64,000 bases of DNA from Actinoplanes sp. NBC_00393 (GCF_036053395.1 NZ_CP107942.1:8016501-8080500), one strand, 5' to 3'; numbered from the stretch's first letter, positions 1 through 8,843 are shown. Numbers and translations: made by a program. Notes: a model not told the origin generated them from the sequence alone.

Positions 1-21
1 GGGCGCTCTACCGTTGAGGGC

Positions 22-972
22 ATGGGCGAAAACCGGAACTGGCCGGAGCGGCTGCATGTGGTGACCGGCAAGGGCGGAACGGGCAAGACGAGCGTGGCCG
101 CCGCCCTGGCCCTCGGTCTGGCCGCGGGTGGGCGGCGCACGCTGCTCGTCGAGGTGGAGGGCCGGCAGGGCATCGCTCAGCTGTTCGGTCTCGACCCGCT
201 GCCGTACGCGGAGAAGCGGATCGCCACCACGACCGGCGGCGGTGAGGTCCGCGCCCTGGCCGTGGACCCCGAGGAGGCCCTCCTCGAGTACCTGGACATG
301 TTCTACAAGCTGGGCGCGGCCGGCCGCGCGCTGCGCAAGGTCGGCGCCATCGACTTCGCCACCACGATCGCCCCGGGCCTGCGCGACGTGCTGCTCACCG
401 GCAAGGTCAAGGAGGCGACCACCCGGTCCCGCGACGGCCGCCGGATGTACGACGCGGTGGTGCTCGACGCCCCGCCGACCGGCCGGGTCGGCCGCTTCCT
501 GAACGTCACCGAGGAGACCGCCCGGCTGGTCAAGGTCGGTCCGATCAAGACGCAGAGCGAGAGCGTGGCGGCCCTGCTGCGCTCGCCGATGACCGCGGTG
601 CACGTGGTCACCCTGCTCGAGGAGATGCCGGTCCAGGAGAGCCTGGACGCGATCGCCGAGCTCAGCGCCCTGCACATTCCGGTCGGCCGGGTCATCGTGA
701 ACGGCGCCCGTCCGGCCCTGCTGCCGGCCGGGAAGGTGACCAAGGCGGAGATCAAGCGGGGTCTGACCGCGGCCGGGCTGCCCGCGTCGGCGGGCACCGT
801 GAGCCAACTCGCATCCGAGGCACAGGCCCACCTCACCCGGCGGGAGCTGGAGGAGTCGCTGCGGATGGAGTTGGCCGAGCTGGGACGGCCGATGATCGAG
901 CTGCCGCAGCTGCCGGACGGCGTGGACCTCGCCGGCCTGGAACTGTTCGCAGCCCGTCTGATGCGGGCTTGA
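22..972 (+). CDS. bagA: ArsA/Get3-like P-loop ATPase, first of a pair
   Basis: A 316-residue SIMIBI-class ATPase of the ArsA/Get3 type. The N-terminus carries a deviant Walker A (GKGGTGKTS, about residues 17-25), and a switch-like VVLDAPPTGR lies near residue 146. The next gene is a second, divergent copy, and wblA and ponA2 follow, which is the order of M. tuberculosis Rv3679-Rv3682. There the two proteins form a complex and are named BagA/BagB, Get3 homologues. A role in handling tail-anchored or other membrane clients, or in redox stress, is known only by family and is not shown here. The start ATG follows a TANNNT hexamer (9-14) by 7 nt with no ribosome-binding site, so a leaderless transcript is likely. 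It lacks the metal-binding cysteines of true arsenite pumps, so arsenic transport is unlikely. Confidence 0.88.
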   Translation: MGENRNWPERLHVVTGKGGTGKTSVAAALALGLAAGGRRTLLVEVEGRQGIAQLFGLDPLPYAEKRIATTTGGGEVRALAVDPEEALLEYLDMFYKLGAAGRALRKVGAIDFATTIAPGLRDVLLTGKVKEATTRSRDGRRMYDAVVLDAPPTGRVGRFLNVTEETARLVKVGPIKTQSESVAALLRSPMTAVHVVTLLEEMPVQESLDAIAELSALHIPVGRVIVNGARPALLPAGKVTKAEIKRGLTAAGLPASAGTVSQLASEAQAHLTRRELEESLRMELAELGRPMIELPQLPDGVDLAGLELFAARLMRA

Positions 973-991
973 TCCCTCGTACTCTGGAGTA

Positions 992-2131
992 GTGGCTGAT
1001 TTGACCGCACCGCGCCTCGACGTCGACGCGCTCCTCGCCGACCCGGCAATCCGCATCGTGGTGTGCTGCGGCTCCGGTGGGGTCGGCAAGACCACCACCG
1101 CCGCGGCGCTCGGACTGCGCGCCGCCGAAGTGCACGGACGCCGGACGGTCGTGCTCACCATCGACCCCGCCCGGCGGCTCGCCCAGTCCATGGGCCTGAC
1201 CGAGCTGGACAACACTCCCCGGCAGGTCAAGGGCATCGACGCGACCGCCAGCGGTGGCGAGCTGCACGCCATGATGCTGGACATGAAGCGCACCTTCGAC
1301 GAGGTGGTGGAGCAGCACACCAAGCCGGAGCGCGCCGCGGAGATCTTCGCGAACCCGTTCTACCAGGCCATGAGCTCGACCTTCGCCGGCACGCAGGAGT
1401 ACATGGCGATGGAGAAGCTGGGCCAGCTGCGGGCCGGCGACGAGTGGGACCTGATCGTGGTCGACACCCCGCCGTCGCGTTCCGCGCTCGACTTCCTGGA
1501 CGCGCCGGCCCGGCTCTCCCGGTTTCTCGACGGCCGGATGCTGCGGATGCTGCTGGCGCCCGCGCGGACCGGTGGGCGCAGCATGTTCAGCCTGGTCACC
1601 GCGTCGTTCGGGCTCTTCTCCCGGGCGGTGCAGAAGATCCTGGGCGCGCAGCTGCTCACTGACCTGTCCGGTTTCGTCGCCGCCCTGGACTCGATGTTCG
1701 GCGGTTTCCGGCAGCGCGCCGACCAGACGTACCGGATCCTGCAGGACCCGCAGACCGCGTTCCTGCTGGTCGCGGTGCCCGAGCGGGACGCGGTGCGGGA
1801 GGCGGCGTACTTCGCGGAGCGCCTGGTGGCCGAGCGGATGCCGCTGAGCGGCCTGGTGCTCAACCGGATGCATCAGACCGAGCCCTCCGGCCTGACGGCC
1901 GAGGAGAGCGAGGCAGCCGCCGAGCGACTGGAGGCCGACGCCGACCAGCGGTCGACCGCCGATGTGCTGCGCATTCACGCGGCACTGCTGCGGCAGACCG
2001 ACCGGGAGGTACGGGTGGCCGCGACCTTCACCGACGCGTTCCCGTCGGTTCCCACGACTGCTGTCGCCGCGCAGCCCGCCGACGTACACGACGTCGACGG
2101 GCTGCGGACGATCGGAGCATTGCTCGCCTGA
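992..2131 (+). CDS. bagB: ArsA/Get3-like P-loop ATPase, second of the pair
   Basis: A 379-residue partner of the upstream ATPase. The deviant Walker A is GSGGVGKTT near residues 27-35, and VVDTPPSRSALDFLD near residue 155 is the switch region typical of this family. It corresponds by position to Rv3680. The GTG start lies 19 bp after the previous stop. Both a GGAG ribosome-binding site and a TACTCT hexamer (980-985, 6 nt before the GTG) are present, so it may be read both from the upstream mRNA and from its own leaderless transcript. Its TGA stop directly abuts the wblA stop codon on the other strand, giving TGATCA at the join. The function is inferred from the mycobacterial pair; the client proteins are unknown. 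Confidence 0.88.
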   Translation: MADLTAPRLDVDALLADPAIRIVVCCGSGGVGKTTTAAALGLRAAEVHGRRTVVLTIDPARRLAQSMGLTELDNTPRQVKGIDATASGGELHAMMLDMKRTFDEVVEQHTKPERAAEIFANPFYQAMSSTFAGTQEYMAMEKLGQLRAGDEWDLIVVDTPPSRSALDFLDAPARLSRFLDGRMLRMLLAPARTGGRSMFSLVTASFGLFSRAVQKILGAQLLTDLSGFVAALDSMFGGFRQRADQTYRILQDPQTAFLLVAVPERDAVREAAYFAERLVAERMPLSGLVLNRMHQTEPSGLTAEESEAAAERLEADADQRSTADVLRIHAALLRQTDREVRVAATFTDAFPSVPTTAVAAQPADVHDVDGLRTIGALLA

Positions 2132-2434
2132 TCAGCGGGTGGACACCAGCACCTTGTCGGCGCCCTTCTCCCGCAGTGCGGCCTCGAACATCTTCCGCCA
2201 GCTCGCCACATGCGGGTGCCGGCGCAGCAGTGCCCGCCGTTCCCGTTCTGTCATGCCTCCCCAGACGCCGAACTCGATACGGTTGTCCAGGGCGTCGGCG
2301 AGGCATTCGTAGCGGACCGGGCAGCTGCGGCAGATCCTCTTCGCCACGTTCTGCTCGGCGCCCTGCACGAACAGCGCGTCAGGGTCGCCACTCTGACATG
2401 CCGCCATGCTGGGCCAGTCGCTGATCATCCCCAC
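2132..2434 (-). CDS. wblA: WhiB-family [4Fe-4S] transcription regulator, WblA/WhiB4 type
   Basis: About 100 residues from a GTG at 2434, preceded by an AAGGGGGG ribosome-binding site 9 nt away. This start gives the N-terminus VGMISDWPSMAACQ, close to the Streptomyces WblA N-terminus; upstream ATG codons at 2455 and in the longer frame are less likely. The four iron-sulfur cysteines are present: AACQ, then C-x2-C-x5-C in ICRSCPVRYEC. The WhiB signature GVWGGMTERERR and a basic tail follow. WblA/WhiB4 proteins act as redox-sensitive regulators of development, secondary metabolism or oxidative stress. The assignment to WblA rather than another Wbl rests on the neighbourhood (bagAB on one side, ponA2 on the other), which matches both Streptomyces and Mycobacterium. 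Confidence 0.92.
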   Translation of the reverse strand: MGMISDWPSMAACQSGDPDALFVQGAEQNVAKRICRSCPVRYECLADALDNRIEFGVWGGMTERERRALLRRHPHVASWRKMFEAALREKGADKVLVSTR

Positions 2435-2766
2435 GGTTAACGTCCCCCCTTGCATTTCACCCCCTACGCCTACGCGGCCCGAAATGTCCCCCCGGGGCAC
2501 AGACCCCAACGTCCGCGCAGACGCCGTGCGATGTCTCGCCGGACCATCATGCTCTGTAGTTAGGCGATTACGCAACGTTGTCCCGCAAATGCGTATAGCT
2601 CGGTTGTTCCGGGCATAGTGGCCAGGGCGCAATGGCGGAACGGGGGTATCTTCGGTGCAGAAGTGGGAAAACACTCCGCCGAACCGGGTGACACGTCACA
2701 CTCGTATCGGGCGAGCCGGACCTTCTCGGCGGGCAGTCGCGTGCGCCTTTCGCGTACCCTGCTCGG
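2435..2766. promoter_or_regulatory. Divergent promoter region between wblA and ponA2
   Basis: A 332-bp gap between divergent genes with AT-richer stretches around 2555-2620. On the plus strand TACCCT (2755-2760) lies 6 nt before the ponA2 GTG, with no ribosome-binding site, which fits a leaderless -10 element. The wblA promoter must lie on the minus strand in 2440-2620, but no convincing hexamer pair was identified. Long open frames crossing this gap are antisense or out-of-frame artefacts. Confidence 0.6.
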
Positions 2767-5190
2767 GTGACCTCCTGGCTTCGCAGACGCGATCACAACA
2801 TCTTCACGAACGCGACCTCGCTTTTGGTGTGCGGCCTGCTGGCCGGCGTGGTCGTGGCAGCCGCCGCATTCCCCGCCGCAGCGATGACCGGACTCGCTGC
2901 CAAAGCCGGTGGCCAGACGTTCGCGAACCTGCCGAGCGAGCTCAAGGACTTCAGCTCCCCGCAGATCTCCCGCGTCTACGCGTCGGACGGCCGGACCCAG
3001 CTCGCGCAGTTCTACGACGAGTTCCGCAGCGACGTGCCGCTCAAGGACATCTCGAAGAACATGCAGGCCGCGATCCTGGCCGCGGAGGACCGCAAGTTCT
3101 ACGACCACAACGGCGTCGACCTCAAGGGCGTCGCCCGCGCGTTCGTCGGCAACAGCCAGGGCGGCACCCAGCAGGGCGCCTCGACCCTGACGATGCAGTA
3201 CGTGCGGATGTCGCTGGCCTACTCGGCCACCAACCCGCAGGAGGTGGTCGACGCCACCGAGGACAGCGCGAAGCGCAAGATCACTGAGATGAAGTACGCG
3301 CTGCAGGTCGAGAAGCAGCTCACCAAGGACCAGATCCTGGAGCGCTACCTGAACACCGCGCCGTTCGGCGCCCGCGCGTTCGGCATCTTCGCGGCCAGCC
3401 AGGTCTACTTCAACAAGAAGCCGAAGGACCTGAGCATCGCTGAGTCCGCGATGCTCGCCGGCATGGTGAAGGCCCCGTCCAGCTACAACCCGACCACGCC
3501 GTCGGGCCACGAGCAGATCACCGCGCGCCGCGACAACTACATCATCCCCGGCATGGTCAGCATGGGGGCGATCACGCAGGCGCAGGCCGACGAGGCGAAG
3601 AAGGAGAAGGTCCCCACCAAGGTCCGCCAGGTCGGCACCGGCTGCGCCTGGGTGGCGAAGAACTACTGGGGCTTCTTCTGCGACTACTTCTACCGCTGGT
3701 GGATGGAGCAGGACGCGTTCGGCGCGACGGAGTACGACCGTGAGCGCCGGCTGAAGAGCGGCGGCTACCGGGTGGTCACCACGATCGACCTGAAGGGTCA
3801 GCAGGCGGCCCGCGCCGAGATCGTCAAGCGGCAGAGCGACAGCAGCCAGAACGCGGTGCTGCTGGCCGGCATCGAGCCGGGCACCGGCAAGGTGCGGATG
3901 CTCGCGGCGAACCGGAAGTACAAGCTCGACGACCCGGACAACCCGCAGAACAAGCTCTCCTCCGACCCGAAGAAGCGGGCGAAGGGGATCCACGGCACCC
4001 ACCCGAACACCACCAACCCGCTGCTGAGCGGCGGCGGCGACATCAGCGGCTACCAGGCCGGCTCGGTGTTCAAGATCTTCACGATCGTGGCAGCGCTCGA
4101 GGCCGGTCTCCCGCTCGGCTACACGATCAAGACCGACGCGCAGTACAAGTCGAAGTACAAGGCCGGCTACGGCAGCAGTTCGGCATGCCCGGGCACCGAC
4201 CAGTGGTGTCCGAAGAACTCCGGCAAGGGTGTCGGCGTCTTCACCATGTGGAGCGCCTTCGCGAAATCGATCAACACCTACTTCGTGCCGCTGGAGGAAC
4301 GGGCCGGCGCGGACAAGGTGGTCGCCGTGGCCAAGCGCTTCGGCGTCGAGTTCCGGGCGAAGAACGACCGGGACATCGCCGACGACCAGGACCGGGCCAA
4401 GGGCTGGGGTGCGTTCACGCTCGGCGTGACCTCGTCGACGCCGCTGGACATGGCGAACGCGTACGCCACGCTCGCCGGTGACGGCATGCACTGCCAGCCG
4501 ACCCCGGTCGAGAGCATCACCACCAAGGACGGCGAGAAGCTCGACGTCGGCAAGCCGCACTGCATCCGGGCCACCCCGAAGGACGTCGCCCGGGCAGCGC
4601 TGGACGCGGCCCGGTGCCCGGTCGGCGACTCGGCGCAGCTGGGCAGCTGTGGCGGCGCCACCGCCCCGGACACCCGCGGCATCGTCGGCCACCCGGTCTT
4701 CGGCAAGTCCGGCACCACCGACAACGACAAGACCGCCTCGCTGATCGTGGGCACCACGAAGCTGGTCGTCGCGGGCTACATGGCGAACCCGGACTACCCG
4801 GACCACAAGGACCGGATGAGCCACGGGATCATCAACCCCGCCGTGCAGCACACGCTCAAGGAATACATGAAGGGCAAGGACAAGCAGCAGTTCAAGAAGC
4901 CGGGAAGCACCAAGATTGCGTACGGCGATCAGCGCTCGATCCCGAACGTGGAGTGTGACTCACTCGGCGCCGCCCGATCCCGGATCGAAAGCGCCGGCTT
5001 CGAGGTGTCGATCGGCGGTGAGGTCGACTCGAAGTGCCCGAAGGGAACCGCGGCGGGCACCAACCCGAGCGGCAAGACCATCAAGAACGGCGCCGTGATC
5101 ATCGAGGTGAGCAACGGCAAGGACGCCAAGCCGGAGACACCGACACCGGGCGACCAGCCCGAGGGACCGGGCGGTAGGCCGGGCGGCTAG
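2767..5190 (+). CDS. ponA2: Bifunctional penicillin-binding protein with PASTA domain
   Basis: An 807-residue class A PBP that polymerises glycan strands and cross-links peptides outside the membrane. A short cytoplasmic tail and one membrane segment (about residues 15-42) lead into the GT51 transglycosylase, with AAEDRKFYDHNG and the QGASTLTMQ motif. The transpeptidase shows SVFK (Ser433), SIN and KSG (near Lys647). A single PASTA domain with Pro/Gly-rich linkers fills the last 90 residues. This matches mycobacterial PonA2 (Rv3682), which lies in the same gene order. The start is GTG at 2767, 6 nt after a TACCCT hexamer. A strong palindromic terminator follows. Confidence 0.93.
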   Translation: MTSWLRRRDHNIFTNATSLLVCGLLAGVVVAAAAFPAAAMTGLAAKAGGQTFANLPSELKDFSSPQISRVYASDGRTQLAQFYDEFRSDVPLKDISKNMQAAILAAEDRKFYDHNGVDLKGVARAFVGNSQGGTQQGASTLTMQYVRMSLAYSATNPQEVVDATEDSAKRKITEMKYALQVEKQLTKDQILERYLNTAPFGARAFGIFAASQVYFNKKPKDLSIAESAMLAGMVKAPSSYNPTTPSGHEQITARRDNYIIPGMVSMGAITQAQADEAKKEKVPTKVRQVGTGCAWVAKNYWGFFCDYFYRWWMEQDAFGATEYDRERRLKSGGYRVVTTIDLKGQQAARAEIVKRQSDSSQNAVLLAGIEPGTGKVRMLAANRKYKLDDPDNPQNKLSSDPKKRAKGIHGTHPNTTNPLLSGGGDISGYQAGSVFKIFTIVAALEAGLPLGYTIKTDAQYKSKYKAGYGSSSACPGTDQWCPKNSGKGVGVFTMWSAFAKSINTYFVPLEERAGADKVVAVAKRFGVEFRAKNDRDIADDQDRAKGWGAFTLGVTSSTPLDMANAYATLAGDGMHCQPTPVESITTKDGEKLDVGKPHCIRATPKDVARAALDAARCPVGDSAQLGSCGGATAPDTRGIVGHPVFGKSGTTDNDKTASLIVGTTKLVVAGYMANPDYPDHKDRMSHGIINPAVQHTLKEYMKGKDKQQFKKPGSTKIAYGDQRSIPNVECDSLGAARSRIESAGFEVSIGGEVDSKCPKGTAAGTNPSGKTIKNGAVIIEVSNGKDAKPETPTPGDQPEGPGGRPGG

Positions 5191-5201
5191 GACAACACCG
5201 G

Positions 5202-5234
5202 AAACGGGCGGGAGAGTCGATCTCCCGCCCGTTT
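5202..5234. terminator. Bidirectional terminator between ponA2 and yqeY
   Basis: A perfect 14-bp stem (5202-5215 with 5221-5234) with a 5-nt loop, ending in a T-run on the plus strand and flanked by A residues on the other side. It sits between two convergent genes and can end both transcripts. Confidence 0.9.
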
Positions 5235-5269
5235 TCGCGTACCCCGAAGGGTTGTCGGCCTTTGGGGTC

Positions 5270-5722
5270 TCAGCCCAGCTGGCGCCGCACCTCGGCGGCC
5301 ACCCGGCCACCCTCCGCGCGTCCCGCCACGGCGGCCTGGGCCGCCTTCATGGCCGGGCCCATCTGCGCCTTGCCACTGAAACCGCCCGCGGCCAGCGCCT
5401 GCGACACCAACTCGCTGATCTCCTCATCGGTCAGCTGCTTCGGCAGGTAGCGGTCGAGGACCTCGCCCTCGGCCGTCTCCTTGGCCGCCTGGTCGGCACG
5501 GCCGGCGTCGGCGAAAGCGGTGGCCGCCTCCCGGCGCTTCTTCGTCTCCTTGGTCAGCACCGCCAGCACCTCGTCGTCGGAGAGCTCACGGGCCTCCTTC
5601 CCGGCGACCTCGGCGGTGCGCACCGCGGCCAGCGCCATCCGCAGCGTCGAGGTGATCAACTCGTCCCGGGACTTCATCGCGGCATGCAGGTCATCGTTCA
5701 GGCGGTCTTTCAGCGTTCCCAT
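5270..5722 (-). CDS. GatB/YqeY domain protein
   Basis: A 150-residue YqeY-like protein starting MGTLKDRLNDDLHAAMKSRD, with the conserved helical body (LRMALAAVR, LTKETKKRREA, LPKQLTDEEI). The domain is homologous to the tRNA-binding C-terminal domain of the GatB amidotransferase subunit. Free-standing YqeY proteins are widespread, but their precise role is unknown. The ATG at 5722 is chosen because the conserved family start lies there, and a TAGTTT hexamer sits 8 nt upstream. The gene shares only 25 bp with the divergent metallophosphoesterase gene. Confidence 0.88.
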   Translation of the reverse strand: MGTLKDRLNDDLHAAMKSRDELITSTLRMALAAVRTAEVAGKEARELSDDEVLAVLTKETKKRREAATAFADAGRADQAAKETAEGEVLDRYLPKQLTDEEISELVSQALAAGGFSGKAQMGPAMKAAQAAVAGRAEGGRVAAEVRRQLG

Positions 5723-5747
5723 GGACGGAGAAACTACCCTTGCCGTC
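5723..5747. promoter_or_regulatory. Overlapping divergent leaderless promoters
   Basis: Only 25 bp separate two divergent start codons. The decamer AAACTACCCT (5731-5740) holds a plus-strand TACCCT that lies 7 nt before the ATG at 5748. It also holds a minus-strand TAGTTT lying 8 nt before the ATG at 5722. The two hexamers share the central TA. Neither gene has room for a Shine-Dalgarno sequence, so both are probably translated from leaderless mRNAs. Confidence 0.6.
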
Positions 5748-6641
5748 ATGCGTAAGCGCTCCCTTATTACGGCCGCCGCCGCTCTGACCACGCTGGGCGG
5801 CGCGACGTTCGCCTATGCCTCCCTGATCGAGCGCAACATGTTCACGCTGCGCCGCTTCGACGTCCCGCTGCTCGAACCCGATGCGGAACCGCTGCGCATC
5901 CTGCACCTGTCGGACCTGCACATGATGCCCGAGCAGCGGCGCAAGCAGGACTGGGTGGCCGCGCTGATCGGCGCCGACCCCGACCTGGTCGTCGTCACCG
6001 GCGACAACATGGCCTCGCCGTACGCGGTGCCCGGCGTCCTGCGCGCCCTGGAACCGCTGCTCGACCTGCCCGGCGCATTCGTCTTCGGCTCCAACGACTA
6101 CACCGGGCCGGTGTGGAAGAACCCGCTGCAATACCTGCTGCCCGACCGTGAGTACGTGCAGGGCGTCGAGCTGCCCTCGGAAGACCTGCGGGCCGCATTC
6201 GTGGACGCCGGCTGGGCCGACCTGAACAATGCCCGCACCATCGTGAAAGCCGGCGGCCGCTCCATCGAGTTGGCCGGCGTCGACGACCCGCACGTCGAAC
6301 GCGACGACTACGCCGCCGTGGCCGGCCCGATCAGCCCCGGCGCCGACCTGCACCTCGGCGTCACCCACACCCCCGCCTCCTGGGTCCTGGACGCGATGGC
6401 CGGCGACGGCTTCGCGCTCCTGCTGGCCGGTCACACCCACGGCGGCCAGGTCTGCGTGCCCGGCTATGGCGCCCTCACCACCAACTGCGACCTGCCGCAA
6501 GCCATGGCGAAAGGTCTGCACCGCTGGCCCGGCTCCGACGCCTGGCTGCACGTCTCCGCCGGCCTCGGCACCCACCCCACCGCACCGATCCGCTTCGCCT
6601 GCCGTCCGGAGGCCTCCCTGCTTACACTGATACCGCGCTGA
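5748..6641 (+). CDS. Membrane-anchored metallophosphoesterase
   Basis: A 297-residue calcineurin-like phosphoesterase, the counterpart of Rv3683. An N-terminal hydrophobic stretch (about residues 4-22) probably anchors it. The metal-binding motifs are visible in order: LHLSDLHMMP, VVTGDN, FGSNDY, GVTHTP and LLAGHTHGGQ. This subfamily resembles YkuE/YaeI-type enzymes that act on UDP-sugars or phospholipid headgroups; the substrate here is not known. The start at 5748 follows TACCCT by 7 nt. A longer open frame upstream is only the antisense of yqeY. Confidence 0.88.
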   Translation: MRKRSLITAAAALTTLGGATFAYASLIERNMFTLRRFDVPLLEPDAEPLRILHLSDLHMMPEQRRKQDWVAALIGADPDLVVVTGDNMASPYAVPGVLRALEPLLDLPGAFVFGSNDYTGPVWKNPLQYLLPDREYVQGVELPSEDLRAAFVDAGWADLNNARTIVKAGGRSIELAGVDDPHVERDDYAAVAGPISPGADLHLGVTHTPASWVLDAMAGDGFALLLAGHTHGGQVCVPGYGALTTNCDLPQAMAKGLHRWPGSDAWLHVSAGLGTHPTAPIRFACRPEASLLTLIPR

Positions 6642-6714
6642 CCTGCGATTTCTCGGATCAGGGATACCGGTTGGCGGGGCGCTGCGGGCGTCAGCTAGTA
6701 TTTCTCTCGCAGCT

Positions 6715-6791
<77 letters not shown>

Positions 6792-6849
6792 CGTGGTTGC
6801 AGGTCAGGCCCGGTTCACCGCTCGCGGTGGCCGGGCCTGCCGCTTTTCC

Positions 6850-7049
6850 GCGGCCGAGTCCCGCGTTCCTCGCCGCGGCCGAGTTCCGCATTCCTCCCCG
6901 CAGCCGAGTCCCGCATTCCTCCCCGCAGCCGAGTCCCGCATTCCTCCCCGCAGCCGAGTCCCGCATTCCTCCCCGCAGCCGAGTCCCGCATTCCTCCCCG
7001 CAGCCGAGTCCCGCATTCCTCCCCGCAGCCGCTTCCCGTGTTCCTGCAC
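6850..7049. repeat. 25-bp tandem repeat array, 8 units
   Basis: Eight head-to-tail units of 25 bp. Units 3-7 (6900-7024) are identical; the two outer units on the left and the last one carry substitutions. There are no spacers, so this is not CRISPR. Because 25 is not a multiple of 3, every frame across it stays open on both strands and produces Gly/Cys/Arg- or Pro/Ser-rich artefact peptides. The array begins about 58 bp after tRNA-Pro. Confidence 0.95.
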
Positions 7050-7104
7050 CTACCTCTTGCAGCGCGTTCATCCCGACCCACTCAGCCGTCGCTCACCCAG
7101 GTAA

Positions 7105-8843
7105 GGGCTCGTCGAAGAACAAGCCGTTGCTTGGCGGATTTCGATGCGTTGATCTGTTATGGCGGTATCGGAGGAGGAACGGGGCAGGCTGGCAGCGAAG
7201 TTTGAGGTGATCTTGCCGCATCTGGACGAGCGGCAACGCCGGTTGCTGCTGGGTGCTGAGGCTCGGGTGCTGGGGCATGGCGGGATCCGGGCGGTAGCGC
7301 GAGCTGCCGGGGTCCGGGAGGGCACGGTGGCTGCGGGCGTCGATGAGTTGGAGGCCGGGGTGGCGCCGCTGGGCCGGGTCCGCCGTGCCGGTGGCGGCCG
7401 GAAGCCGGTGACCGAACATGATCCCGCTCTGATGCCGGCGTTGTTGGGGCTGGTCGAGCCGGACGAGCGGGGGGACCCGATGTCGCCGCTGCGATGGACG
7501 ACGAAGTCGTTGCGCCACCTTGCGCAGGAACTGGCCGGGCGGGGTCATAAGGCCGGGCCGGACACGATCGCTGCTCTGCTGCACGGTGAGGGATTCAGCC
7601 TTCAGGGCAATGCCAAGACTCTGGAAGGCAGACGCCATCCCGACCGCGACGCCCAGTTCGGCTACATCAACGAGCAGGTCAAGGATTATCTGTCCAGCGG
7701 TGACCCGGTCGTCAGCGTCGATACGAAGAAGAAGGAACTCGTCGGCGCGTTCGCGAACAAGGGCCGCGAGTGGCGGCCTGCCGGTGAGCCGGCCGTAGTC
7801 CGCACCCACGACTTCGCCGATCCGCAGCTGGGACAGGTGATCCCCTACGGGGTCTACGACTTGGCCGCCGACACCGGCTGGGTCGCCGTCGGCACCGACC
7901 ACAACACCGCCGCGTTCGCCGTCGCCACTCTGCGCCGCTGGTGGGACGGCTACGGCCGTGACCGCTACCCGAACGCCGGACGGCTCTTGATCACCGCGGA
8001 CGCCGGCGGATCCAACGGCTACCGCACTCGCGCCTGGAAAACGGATCTGGCCGCTCTCGCCGCCGAAATCGGGCTACCGATCACCGTCTGCCACTTCCCG
8101 CCCGGCACCAGTAAATGGAACCGTATCGAGCATCGCTTGTTCGCCCACATCTCGATGAACTGGCGGGCACGACCCCTGACCAGCCACGAGACCATCGTCC
8201 ACACGATCGCCGCGACCACCACCAGCAGCGGGCTGCGCGTGCACGCCGAACTCGACACCGGCCACTACCCGACCGGCGTCGTCATCACCGACGAGCAGAT
8301 GAGCACCCTGGCCATCGACCGTCACGACTGGCACGGCGACTGGAACTACACCCTGCGCCCCGACCCGGCCACACCCGCCGGCGAACCCGCGACAGCCCTA
8401 CCACCGCTGCATCACCTGGCCGCGCTGGTGCACCCGGCCATCACCGGCATGCCCGACAGCGCATGGAACGACCTGATCAGCCGGCTCACCGTTCCCCATC
8501 AAGCCCAACACGAAGCGTTCCTGCACAACCTGCGCGGCCACGCCCGGCCCCGCGGCGGCGGCCGCAAGATCCGCGTCACCCTCAGCCACCAACTACTGGC
8601 CACCTTGCTCCACGACCGCTACCAACTGCCCCGCAAGGTCATCGCCGATCTGTTCGGCGTCGCCGGCACCACCATCAACGTCGCCATCCGCAACACCCGC
8701 ACCCTGCTCACCCAAATCCAGCACCCCATCGAACCCAGCAACATCCGCCTCACCAACCACACCGACCTCGCCGCTCACACCCGCGCCGCCGGATTCACCG
8801 CACCCGCCTTGATCAAAACAGCGAGTTAAAAATCGACGAGCCC
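7105..8843 (+). mobile_element. ISAzo13-family insertion sequence, 1739 bp
   Basis: The outer ends are an 11-bp perfect inverted repeat, GGGCTCGTCGA at 7105 and its complement ending at 8843. They are flanked by direct TAA at 7102-7104 and 8844-8846, a 3-bp target duplication. One full-length transposase fills the inside. The element looks intact and recent, since ends, duplication and reading frame are all undamaged. The left flank resembles a unit of the 61-63-bp array at 9129-9306. Confidence 0.88.
7159..8829 (+). CDS. ISAzo13-family transposase
   Basis: A 556-residue DDE transposase. The N-terminus has a helix-turn-helix region (GGIRAVARAAGVREGTV). The catalytic domain then shows the likely acidic triad: Asp in VVSVDTKKKE (about residue 193), Asp in LLITADAGGSNG (about 279) and Glu in SKWNRIEHRLF (about 322). 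This layout, with 'DTKKKE' and 'NRIEHR' blocks, is that of the ISAzo13 (Rhodopirellula-type) family. The C-terminus is longer than in many members and carries a second HTH-like region (RKVIADLFGVAGTTINVA). The frame is intact and fills the IS, with the stop 14 bp from the right end. Confidence 0.92.
   Translation: MAVSEEERGRLAAKFEVILPHLDERQRRLLLGAEARVLGHGGIRAVARAAGVREGTVAAGVDELEAGVAPLGRVRRAGGGRKPVTEHDPALMPALLGLVEPDERGDPMSPLRWTTKSLRHLAQELAGRGHKAGPDTIAALLHGEGFSLQGNAKTLEGRRHPDRDAQFGYINEQVKDYLSSGDPVVSVDTKKKELVGAFANKGREWRPAGEPAVVRTHDFADPQLGQVIPYGVYDLAADTGWVAVGTDHNTAAFAVATLRRWWDGYGRDRYPNAGRLLITADAGGSNGYRTRAWKTDLAALAAEIGLPITVCHFPPGTSKWNRIEHRLFAHISMNWRARPLTSHETIVHTIAATTTSSGLRVHAELDTGHYPTGVVITDEQMSTLAIDRHDWHGDWNYTLRPDPATPAGEPATALPPLHHLAALVHPAITGMPDSAWNDLISRLTVPHQAQHEAFLHNLRGHARPRGGGRKIRVTLSHQLLATLLHDRYQLPRKVIADLFGVAGTTINVAIRNTRTLLTQIQHPIEPSNIRLTNHTDLAAHTRAAGFTAPALIKTAS

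Noticed and set aside
22..2131. Arsenical resistance (arsA) genes
   Set aside because: No arsB, arsC or arsD nearby and no arsenite-binding cysteines; the synteny fits the BagA/BagB pair.
2560..4851. 763-residue antisense frame over ponA2
   Set aside because: A high-GC antisense shadow; the plus frame encodes a complete PBP with all its motifs.
6850..7049. CRISPR array
   Set aside because: The 25-bp units are directly adjacent with no spacers, and no cas gene is in the window.
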